A DNA stretch of 38,276 bases from a virus, in IMG/VR virus record IMGVR_UViG_3300044714_000134, positions 1-38,276 of that record. One strand, given 5' to 3'. The notes under the pieces were generated by a model that did no database searches, was not told where the DNA came from, and worked only from the letters and a program-made list of their open reading frames with translations. Below are positions 8,272 to 14,480 of this stretch, piece after piece. The position numbers were made by a program, and so were the translations under genes. How positions within the stretch are numbered: position 1 is the first letter of the stretch; every line of letters begins with the position of its first letter.

Positions 8272-9384
8272 ATGTTCGAAGATCCGAAGCGGACGAAGAA
8301 GTACCTGAAGGTCGCGCTTCAGGGCGGTGCCAAGGTCGGAAAAACCAGGTTCGGTTTGTCGTTTCCAAATCCACAAGTCGTTGACGGCGAGCGAGGAACC
8401 GACGCTTATGCGGAGAAGTATGAATTCCAGGTGAAGCACACAAACACCTGGAAGGGGTTGGGAGAGGAAGTGACCGAGCTTTCGCGAAAGCCGATCGTTG
8501 GCGCAACGCTGGTGATCGACCCGGTCACGGTCTTCTATAAGGACATGCTCAACGATCTCGTGGAGATGGTGAAAAAGAAGCGCGGTCACGAGATCCTTTC
8601 TCAGTCCGAATGGACGATCGCCGGTCGGCGGTGGTTCGCGTTTCTGAACATGTTAATCCGACTTCCAATGCACGTAGTGCTCTGCCCGAGAGAGCGTGAC
8701 GAATTTACCGAAAGCGTCAATAGCAAAGGAGAAGAAGTTCAGAGAAAGACAGGAAACTTCATCATGGAGTGCGACAAGCAGACCCAATACATCTTCGATC
8801 TGATTCTTCGTCTGAGCACCGAGGAGAACAAGAAAGAAAAGACGTCGAAGCACTTGGTGACGGTCCTGGGAACTCGGTACGACTGGATGCCGAAGTACTC
8901 GGTCCACGACGTCACCGGCAAGCGTGCGTTCGATGAGCTGTTCAAGCCTCACGTCAAGAAGATGCTCAACGCCCCGGACGCCCCAAAACAGGAAGTAGAG
9001 AGTGAGCCGCTCGTCGTGGTCGAGCAGGACGTCCCTTCGACCGATGACCGCGGATCGGTGGACCGGGTCGGAGAGATGCTTGAGAAGTTTTCAGGCGGAG
9101 GAGATCCAGACGCTCCGAAAGTGACCACGGCCGACATTAAGGTTCTCATGACGACCTGCAACAAGATGACCTGGCCGGATGGGTCGCCATTTGACAGCGA
9201 CGACGGAAGGAAGTTGATCAAGGCGCTCTACAAGATCGAATCAACCAAAGACCTGAAGAAGTTCCAGGCTGACTTTCTTGTGCGAGAGTTCGGTGAAGTT
9301 CTTTCCGGAAGAGCGGCCCTGGAGAGGGACGAACACGGGACTCCATTCGTACGGCGACTGAGTGAGTCGAAGGTTTCTGGGTGA
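8272..9384 (+). CDS. Sak4-like phage recombination ATPase (AAA_24 type, RecA fold)
   Basis: 370 aa. The start ATG lies behind AGGAGTCGGAGTA. A P-loop near the N-terminus (LQGGAKVGKTRFGLSF, residues 16-31) is followed by PQVVDGERGTDAY and a Walker B-like strand ATLVIDPVT, the order seen in the phage AAA_24 (PF13479) family that includes Sak4 single-strand annealing ATPases. The C-terminal third is a variable helical region. Sak4 proteins usually act with an SSB partner encoded next door, which matches the following gene. Role: single-strand annealing or recombination-dependent replication. The P-loop family call is firm; the recombinase function is inferred. Confidence 0.8.
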   Translation: MFEDPKRTKKYLKVALQGGAKVGKTRFGLSFPNPQVVDGERGTDAYAEKYEFQVKHTNTWKGLGEEVTELSRKPIVGATLVIDPVTVFYKDMLNDLVEMVKKKRGHEILSQSEWTIAGRRWFAFLNMLIRLPMHVVLCPRERDEFTESVNSKGEEVQRKTGNFIMECDKQTQYIFDLILRLSTEENKKEKTSKHLVTVLGTRYDWMPKYSVHDVTGKRAFDELFKPHVKKMLNAPDAPKQEVESEPLVVVEQDVPSTDDRGSVDRVGEMLEKFSGGGDPDAPKVTTADIKVLMTTCNKMTWPDGSPFDSDDGRKLIKALYKIESTKDLKKFQADFLVREFGEVLSGRAALERDEHGTPFVRRLSESKVSG

Positions 9385-9408
9385 TTTTTTTAACTTAAGG
9401 AGAATCGT

Positions 9409-9978
9409 ATGACCCACGATCCTGAGAATCCGTTTGCGGACATGGACGTCGACTGGGGGAGCATGAAAAAGGCGCCGCCGCCGAGCACCCCCGGACGTCT
9501 GCCGCAGTTCAACGCCTATAAGGGCGTCTGCGTAGCATTCGACCCGAAGGGCGATGGGAACATGGTCGACCGGGAGTACTTCGTCACCCCGAGTGGAACC
9601 AAGGCCGTCAAGATCTCTCTCGAGATTCTCGAGCCCGCCGAGGTCGAAGGAGAAGCCGTGAAGGGTAAGACCTTCGAAAAGGTGTTCTGGATCACGCCGG
9701 ACGCATGGCCGTTCGTGATGCGGGATGCCTCAACGATCCTTGGGATTGAAGTGGCAGATCCCAAGGAGCTCCTGGACAACGTCTGGGCCGGCAAGACCGC
9801 CGAGTTCGGTCTCAGAGACAAGGCCGACCTGAATGGGTACGTCCGGTCGAACGACACCCACTGGAACGCCTGGAGCCCGGAAACGACGAAGCCGCCTCAG
9901 AAGACCGCCCAGAAACAAGGTCAAACGACGGCACAGAAGCCGGTCGCCAGCGGAGCGAGAAAGCCCGTCAAATTCTAG
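9409..9978 (+). CDS. Probable ssDNA-binding partner protein (DUF669/SSB-like)
   Basis: 189 aa, start ATG behind TAAGGAG. A predicted beta-rich core spans about 35-150 (FNAYKGVCVAFDPKG, KAVKISLEILEPAEV, GKTFEKVFWITPDAW, KTAEFGLRDKADLNGYV) and is followed by a basic, Gln/Lys/Ala-rich tail. The placement directly after a Sak4-like ATPase and before the primase, and the pattern of a short beta protein with a disordered tail, match phage DUF669 or SSB-like proteins. The classic acidic SSB tail is absent; the end is basic (RKPVKF). The fold is not provable by eye, so ssDNA binding is an inference from context. Confidence 0.55.
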   Translation: MTHDPENPFADMDVDWGSMKKAPPPSTPGRLPQFNAYKGVCVAFDPKGDGNMVDREYFVTPSGTKAVKISLEILEPAEVEGEAVKGKTFEKVFWITPDAWPFVMRDASTILGIEVADPKELLDNVWAGKTAEFGLRDKADLNGYVRSNDTHWNAWSPETTKPPQKTAQKQGQTTAQKPVASGARKPVKF

Positions 9979-10080
9979 GTCTCTTTCGGGAGGGCTCCTC
10001 AGCCCTTTCTCTCAGTCTGCCGCTTCCGCCCCCACGGAAGCGGCCCATCAGGGAGAAATAGCAAGGGTTCCGAAAGAGAC
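9979..10080 (+). ncRNA. Structured three-way-junction RNA abutting the primase ribosome-binding site
   Basis: An outer perfect 11-bp stem, GTCTCTTTCGG (9979-9989) with CCGAAAGAGAC (10070-10080), encloses two hairpins. Hairpin 1 is AGGGCT (9991-9996), loop CCTC, AGCCCT (10001-10006). Hairpin 2 is a perfect 10-bp stem (10019-10028 with 10035-10044) and loop CCCCCA. About 25 bases after hairpin 2 remain unpaired. The outer stem starts right after the TAG of the preceding gene and ends right before the Shine-Dalgarno GAGGGG (10081-10086). The loop CCTC of hairpin 1 is complementary to the GAGG of that site, so a pseudoknot could mask it. Translational control of the primase is inferred. Confidence 0.7.
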
Positions 10081-10091
10081 GAGGGGCAGGC

Positions 10092-12380
10092 ATGGGTGGA
10101 GATCGAGGGAAGACGCCGGAGGCGGCGTCCAACCAATACATTCTCGATGCAGCGCGAGCATACGTCGAGGCTGGATTATCAATAGTTCCAGTTCGAGCTG
10201 ACGGATCGAAAGCGCCATCTATTCAATGGAAAGAATACGAGAAGCGTCGAGCGACCGACGAAGAGCTTGTTCGTTGGTTTTCCGGAACAAAGCCGGTTGG
10301 CATTGCGGTCATCGGGGGAATGGTTAGCGGCGGGTTAGAAATTATAGATTTCGACGATCCAGATCTAATTCAGCCATGGATCGAAGCTGTTTGCTCAATA
10401 AAAGAAGAACTTCTTAAATCACTACCTCGCATCTTAACCCCAAAAGGGGGGGCTCATTTCTACTACCGGTCAAAATCGATCGAGCACAATAAGAAATTAG
10501 CTACAGCCGAAGATAAACATACACTGATCGAAACCCGCGGCGAAGGCGGATACGTCCTGGCTCCTCCAAGTCATCCGAAGTGCCACCCGCTTGAGAAGTC
10601 TTATGTTCACGCCGACGGGCCAATGCTAACAGAAATACCAACCCTCTCAGCAGAAGATCGGGCTCTTTTAATTGAAACAGCTAGATCATTCAACCGGGCC
10701 CCGAAAAAGATCATTGGCCCTGGGGAGAAAGGGACGCCCGCAAAAGAAGGAGAGGAAAACCCAGGAGACGATTTTAATGCAAGATCGACTTGGGAATCGG
10801 TTCTTGAACCATTTGGCTGGACGAAGGTAAAGTCTGACGGTCTTATCTCGTACTGGCGCCGACCTGGAAAGACCGACGTCGGCCACAGCGCCAGTGTCGG
10901 ATTCTGCGGGGATAACCTCCACGTTTTCAGTTCGAATGCGGACCCGTTCATCCCGGACGCGACTTATTCAAAGTGGGCGGCGCTCACATTCTTGAAGTAC
11001 GGCGGAGACTTCAAGAAATCCGCAAGAGTTCTTCTCGATGAAGGGTTTGGAAAACGAAGCGAAAAAAAGAAAAAAGAAGACGATGGACCCGTCACCGATA
11101 TCGACGCTGCTACCGTATTCGTCGGTCACTTCGGGAAAGATTTCTTGTACTGCGACCCGTGGAAAAAATGGGTCGTCTGGGACGGTCGCCGCTGGACCCA
11201 GGATAGAAGGGGTGCTGCATTCGGTCGGTCAGTTGACGTCGCGTCGAATGCTGGAGAGAAGCGCCAGAAAGCGGAAAGGATTTCCGCGACATTAAAAGTT
11301 TCCCAGCACATGCTGGCAATCGAACCGGAGCAGATGGACATCGATCCCTGGACATTGAACTGCCTGAACGGAACTTTGAACCTGAAAGACGGAACGTTCC
11401 GGGATCACCATCGAGAGGATACCCTGACTAAACTCTGTCCGACCCCATACGACCCCGATGCAAAAGCACCTCGCTGGGAACAGTTTCTGAACGAGATCAT
11501 GGGTGGGAATGAAGCTTTGGTCGCCTACCTCCAGAGGCTTGCCGGGTATTCTCTAACGGGAGTGATCCGGGAGCACATCCTTCCGATTCTGTACGGCACC
11601 GGAGCGAATGGAAAGTCGACGTTCCTTGGCGCTCTCCGGAACGTTATCGGAAACGACTACGCCGCTGAAACCGCTCCGGACCTGCTGATGACTCGCGGAG
11701 GCAGTCCGCACCCAACCGAGCGAGCCGACCTCGCCGGCAAGCGTCTGGTTACGACGGTTGAAGTCGAGGATGGCCGCCGCCTTGCGGAAAATTTCGTCAA
11801 GCAGCTGACCGGAGGGGACGAGATCAAAGTCCGCCGGATGCGAGAAGACTTCTGGACACTCAAGCCGACCTGGAAGATCTTCATGGCGACCAACAACAAA
11901 CCGGAAATCAAAGGATTAGACTTCGGGATCTGGCGTCGGGTCCGGCTGATTCCGTTCCTGTTCGTCCCAGGGCCAGACAAGATCGATTACAATCTGATGG
12001 ACAAGCTGATGAACGAGACGCCCGGGATCCTAGCCTGGGCCGTTCGTGGCTGCAAGACCTGGCTGGAAGGCGGCCTAGCCGATCCGACGGAGGTGCTCTC
12101 CGCGACCTCTGACTACCGAAGCGACTCTGATGTGATCGGAAAATTCTTCTCCGACTGCTGCGTCCTGATGCCGAGCTTGAAGGTTCGGGCGGGGGACCTC
12201 TACGAGGCTTTCTCGGAATGGCATGAGCGGGAGATCGGCGGAGAGTTGATGAGCGGGACATCATTCGGCCGGCGCTTGACCGACCTCGGATACAAGACTG
12301 AGAAGCAGGGTGTGAAGTGGCGGATTGGGATCGGACTCTCTGAACTGTCCGCGCGCCTGACGAAGGAAAATCAGTTTTGA
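10092..12380 (+). CDS. Primase-helicase: prim-pol domain plus D5-type SF3 helicase
   Basis: 762 aa, ATG behind GAGGGG. The N-terminal primase-polymerase (AEP) domain spans about 15-210. Metal-binding residues are in EIIDFDD (84-89), and later conserved stretches include GGAHFYYRSK and ETRGEGGYVLAPPS. A D5_N-like linker (about 330-480) contains DPWKKWVVWDGRRW. The SF3 helicase has Walker A GTGANGKST near 502-510, a B-motif region (GKRLVTTVEVEDG) and sensor motif C (WKIFMATNNKPEI), followed by WRRVRLIPF. Such proteins prime and unwind DNA at phage and plasmid origins. It lies just before the repeat-rich candidate origin. The first 600 bases are more AT-rich than the helicase half, hinting at a domain-level exchange. 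Confidence 0.9.
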   Translation: MGGDRGKTPEAASNQYILDAARAYVEAGLSIVPVRADGSKAPSIQWKEYEKRRATDEELVRWFSGTKPVGIAVIGGMVSGGLEIIDFDDPDLIQPWIEAVCSIKEELLKSLPRILTPKGGAHFYYRSKSIEHNKKLATAEDKHTLIETRGEGGYVLAPPSHPKCHPLEKSYVHADGPMLTEIPTLSAEDRALLIETARSFNRAPKKIIGPGEKGTPAKEGEENPGDDFNARSTWESVLEPFGWTKVKSDGLISYWRRPGKTDVGHSASVGFCGDNLHVFSSNADPFIPDATYSKWAALTFLKYGGDFKKSARVLLDEGFGKRSEKKKKEDDGPVTDIDAATVFVGHFGKDFLYCDPWKKWVVWDGRRWTQDRRGAAFGRSVDVASNAGEKRQKAERISATLKVSQHMLAIEPEQMDIDPWTLNCLNGTLNLKDGTFRDHHREDTLTKLCPTPYDPDAKAPRWEQFLNEIMGGNEALVAYLQRLAGYSLTGVIREHILPILYGTGANGKSTFLGALRNVIGNDYAAETAPDLLMTRGGSPHPTERADLAGKRLVTTVEVEDGRRLAENFVKQLTGGDEIKVRRMREDFWTLKPTWKIFMATNNKPEIKGLDFGIWRRVRLIPFLFVPGPDKIDYNLMDKLMNETPGILAWAVRGCKTWLEGGLADPTEVLSATSDYRSDSDVIGKFFSDCCVLMPSLKVRAGDLYEAFSEWHEREIGGELMSGTSFGRRLTDLGYKTEKQGVKWRIGIGLSELSARLTKENQF

Positions 12381-12410
12381 TAGCGGAGTAGCCAAAAATG
12401 ACCTGGAAAA

Positions 12411-12552
12411 TCTTGGACAGTTTTTTTGAAAAACTTGAAAATTTCTCTAATTTTGCGGTTTTCCGGACAGTTGGAGCGTTTCCCTAATTATGCCCCTTAA
12501 TCGCGCGCACGCGCGCGCGGAGAGGTGTAACAGGGTAACTGTCCAACTGTCC
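12411..12552. other. Candidate replication origin or repeat-operator region
   Basis: This 142-base gap follows the primase-helicase gene. It holds four copies of one octamer: GGACAGTT at 12415-12422 and 12465-12472 and its complement AACTGTCC in tandem at 12537-12544 and 12545-12552. The inner pair extends to a perfect 10-bp inverted repeat (12465-12474 with 12543-12552). The first 50 bases are AT-rich (T7 run, AAAACTTGAAAATTTC), like an unwinding element. Positions 12502-12519 are an alternating CG/CA tract able to adopt Z-DNA. Iterons plus a DUE next to the initiator are typical of origins. A terminator or operator cluster is the alternative. Confidence 0.55.
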
Positions 12553-12566
12553 AGAATTGAGGAGCC

Positions 12567-13031
12567 ATGGAAAGCCAAGAAACAGGGTCGATTGTGGTCG
12601 CCAGAAGGAAGGCAGCGATCCCATTTCGTCTTCAGAAAGGTGCTTCTCATCTTGGCCGTCTCTACCGTGAGGGGCAGCGGTGCCCGTCCTCCTGGCTCCG
12701 GGCCTGTCTCTGCCAGACGCCAAACGATTTTTGCCTGGTCAAACGACAGTGGATTCAGCTGCTTGAGGAATATCACGATGGACCGCCGTTTGGTCTATCC
12801 GGCAACGAGCCGTTCTACCTGATCGAGTCCATGACCGTCTCCCAGTTCCGCGCCACCGGCCTGACCGCGCTGGTCGAGGTCCCGCACGCGGACACGCCCA
12901 TCCGCGTCGGTGTCCGCGGCACCACCTGGAAGACAATCGTCGACCTGGCCGAGCTCCAGGACGACGATGCAGTGCTGGCTGTTGCAGTCGATGCCGTGAT
13001 AAAAATACAGAAAGTGGAGGGTCTGTCATGA
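12567..13031 (+). CDS. Hypothetical protein
   Basis: 154 aa. The ATG at 12567 follows GAGGAGCC with short spacing. The N-terminal half is basic with three cysteines (RCPSSWLRACLCQTP) and LVKRQWIQLLEEY. The C-terminal half looks like a small beta/alpha domain (FRATGLTALVEVPHAD, IRVGVRGTTWKTIVDLAEL). It is the first gene after the candidate origin and is joined by ATGA to the next small gene. I recognise no family. Placement suggests an early or replication-associated accessory protein. Confidence 0.6.
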   Translation: MESQETGSIVVARRKAAIPFRLQKGASHLGRLYREGQRCPSSWLRACLCQTPNDFCLVKRQWIQLLEEYHDGPPFGLSGNEPFYLIESMTVSQFRATGLTALVEVPHADTPIRVGVRGTTWKTIVDLAELQDDDAVLAVAVDAVIKIQKVEGLS

Positions 13032-13246
13032 GCAATTTATTCGGCGCCACGGATCTCGAGGCGATGAAGAAAAAAGGCTGGGCGAATCTATCTCGTACGC
13101 GGATCCAGATCGAGCGGCTGCAAGCAAAGGTGCAGGCCGGCGAGGCGTCCTGCGACGAGATGGAACGTCTGAACAATCTCTCCCAGCTGCTCGCGCGGAA
13201 TGAGCGTGAGGCTTTCGAGAAGTGGAGGAAATCCTTTGGCCGATAA
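13028..13246 (+). CDS. Small helical protein, unknown function
   Basis: 72 aa. The start ATG overlaps the upstream stop as ATGA. The sequence is highly charged and helical, probably a coiled-coil hairpin (RIQIERLQAKVQAGEAS, MERLNNLSQLLARNEREAFEKW). Its last codons carry the ribosome-binding site (GGAGGAAA) of the next gene. No family recognised. Confidence 0.6.
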   Translation: MSNLFGATDLEAMKKKGWANLSRTRIQIERLQAKVQAGEASCDEMERLNNLSQLLARNEREAFEKWRKSFGR

Positions 13247-13454
13247 ACCGACGATCGTGTTACCACCTGACGCCGTTCGAGTCCTCGAGATCCGGTCTCC
13301 GAAATGTTTCGTCTGTGCGATGATCTTGAGAGACTTCCGAGAGAACGGAAAGCTGACCGACGGGCCGAAGGATTGGGCAGGGGTCGGAACCTATCCTGTT
13401 GACGGCAAACTGAAACATCTGAAGCTTGAGGGAATTTCCTTGCTTTTACAGTGA
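13236..13454 (+). CDS. Small hypothetical protein with TTG start
   Basis: 72 aa from the TTG at 13236, four bases after GGAGGAAA. An upstream in-frame ATG at 13200 lies deep inside the previous gene without a ribosome-binding site. The product (MADKPTIVLPPDAVRV, then KCFVCAMILRDF with a CxxC) is a small beta/alpha protein that may bind metal. Its last five codons overlap the -35 box and operator of the next gene, so transcription through it may interfere with that promoter. Confidence 0.6.
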   Translation: MADKPTIVLPPDAVRVLEIRSPKCFVCAMILRDFRENGKLTDGPKDWAGVGTYPVDGKLKHLKLEGISLLLQ

Positions 13455-13469
13455 ATAACTGTACAGTTA
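13440..13469 (+). promoter_or_regulatory. Promoter and palindromic operator of the small regulator gene
   Basis: -35 TTGCTT (13440-13445), 16-base spacer, -10-like TACAGT (13462-13467). The spacer holds TACAGTGAA (13447-13455), the reverse complement of TTCACTGTA found in two other promoters. The -10 lies within a perfect 14-bp palindrome TAACTGTACAGTTA (13456-13469). The ATG at 13475 is seven bases beyond the -10, so the mRNA would be leaderless and the site would suit autorepression. Confidence 0.55.
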
Positions 13470-13474
13470 ATTCC

Positions 13475-13666
13475 ATGGGAAAACCTGTCGTCGAGAAAAA
13501 GAAAAAGAGCTGGACAGCTCTCACGGTCATGAACGACGTGAAGCTTCGCCTGGACGAGGCCCGGATCGGCCTCGAAAAAAAAGTCGGGGTGGAGCTTTCC
13601 TGGAGTAAGTTCTTCCAGCTCCTCTTGGACGAGCGAGAAGCCCACGCCGGTAACGGTAAAAAATAG
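13475..13666 (+). CDS. Putative ribbon-helix-helix DNA-binding regulator
   Basis: 63 aa from the ATG at 13475. An in-frame GTG at 13451 would place the operator inside the gene. A basic N-terminus (VVEKKKKSW) is followed by TALTVMNDVKLRLDEAR as a possible DNA-contacting strand plus helix A, then GVELSWSKFFQLLLDERE as helix B. This strand-helix-helix order and length are those of Arc/CopG-type repressors, which bind palindromes as dimers. No Shine-Dalgarno precedes the ATG. The palindrome TAACTGTACAGTTA immediately upstream and its half-sites at two distant promoters make this the best candidate repressor in the window. The fold assignment is by pattern only. Confidence 0.5.
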   Translation: MGKPVVEKKKKSWTALTVMNDVKLRLDEARIGLEKKVGVELSWSKFFQLLLDEREAHAGNGKK

Positions 13667-13687
13667 CTTCCAGGGCAGGAGAGAGGC

Positions 13688-13897
13688 ATGTCGAAGAAGC
13701 GCGGGACATCCCCCATGCTCGTCGAGCGTCCCAGCGGCGAGACGCTTCAGGTCGAGATCGCCATCGTCTACGAGGATCGGTCCGGTGGCCTCTTCGAGGT
13801 CGAGATCCTCGGGGACACACAACTTCGTGGATACCGTTTTACCGTCCCTCAGGCATCTTTGAAGCGTGTCCGGGACTCCGGGGAGCCGGTCGCGTGA
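13688..13897 (+). CDS. Small beta-rich hypothetical protein
   Basis: 69 aa, ATG behind AGGAGAGAGG. The sequence alternates hydrophobic and polar residues (LQVEIAIVYEDRSGG, FEVEILGDTQLRGYRFTV), suggesting a small beta barrel. The start is basic (MSKKRG). It is joined by GTGA to the next gene. No family recognised. Confidence 0.6.
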   Translation: MSKKRGTSPMLVERPSGETLQVEIAIVYEDRSGGLFEVEILGDTQLRGYRFTVPQASLKRVRDSGEPVA

Positions 13898-14175
13898 GCA
13901 TCAACGACGCTCCAGAGATCTACAAGTCTGAATGCGGGTGTGGGCGCCCGCTTGGACAGTACAGCTGGTGCCGTGCTTGCAACCTGGCGTTCTGTCCGTT
14001 CTGCATCGGCCGGCACGTCTGTAAACCGGTGAACAGGCCGATCTCCGGGAACGGACGCCCGGAGCGGCCGGTTTTACTTCCGGTCGTGCCGGGCGATGGG
14101 GGGTGTGGAAGGACTCCTGTCAGTCGTAATGGTACCCCGAAAAAGCCCGTAGAACGACGCAAAAGGAAAAGATGA
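13894..14175 (+). CDS. Zinc-finger-like small protein
   Basis: 93 aa, GTG start in a GTGA overlap. Cysteines are dense in the first 45 residues (CGCGRPLG, WCRACNLAFCPFCIGRHVC), enough for two zinc sites in a ring- or B-box-like arrangement. The C-terminal half is basic and Pro/Arg-rich (KKPVERRKRKR), probably disordered and able to contact nucleic acid. It overlaps the next gene by ATGA. Function unknown. Confidence 0.6.
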   Translation: MSINDAPEIYKSECGCGRPLGQYSWCRACNLAFCPFCIGRHVCKPVNRPISGNGRPERPVLLPVVPGDGGCGRTPVSRNGTPKKPVERRKRKR

Positions 14176-14480
14176 TCCCTCACATCATCCAGATCACTTT
14201 GCCTCCCTGGGTTCAGGCTCTGGTCGCGATCACGGCGATCCTGGCGAACGTCGGGACCTTCGCGTTCGTCATCTTCGTCCTCTGGCCATCGATCCGGAAC
14301 CAGGAGCGGCGATCCGGCAAGCTCGAGGCTTGGGTGGACGGTCCGGAAGGACAGCGAATCAAAGCTGCGGTCATTTCCAAGATCGACAAAGCCGATGGCC
14401 TCGGATCCGCCAGCAAGCCGGCCGATAAAGCAAGCTGGTGGACCGACAGGACTGAAGACGGTGAACGCAGTGAGCTTTGA
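14172..14480 (+). CDS. Small membrane protein with one N-terminal membrane segment
   Basis: 102 aa, ATGA overlap with the zinc-finger-like gene. Residues about 12-40 form a membrane segment (VQALVAITAILANVGTFAFVI) followed by RNQERRSG, placing the soluble helical C-terminus in the cytoplasm by the positive-inside rule. Its last codons overlap the GTG start of the large glycosyltransferase gene. A spanin- or holin-like role, or an anchor for the glycosyltransferase complex, are possible; nothing decides. Confidence 0.55.
   Translation: MIPHIIQITLPPWVQALVAITAILANVGTFAFVIFVLWPSIRNQERRSGKLEAWVDGPEGQRIKAAVISKIDKADGLGSASKPADKASWWTDRTEDGERSEL

Noticed and set aside
9979-10080. Cloverleaf-like fold as a tRNA
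   Set aside because: There is no seven-base anticodon loop arm, no T-loop sequence and the closing stem is 11 bp.
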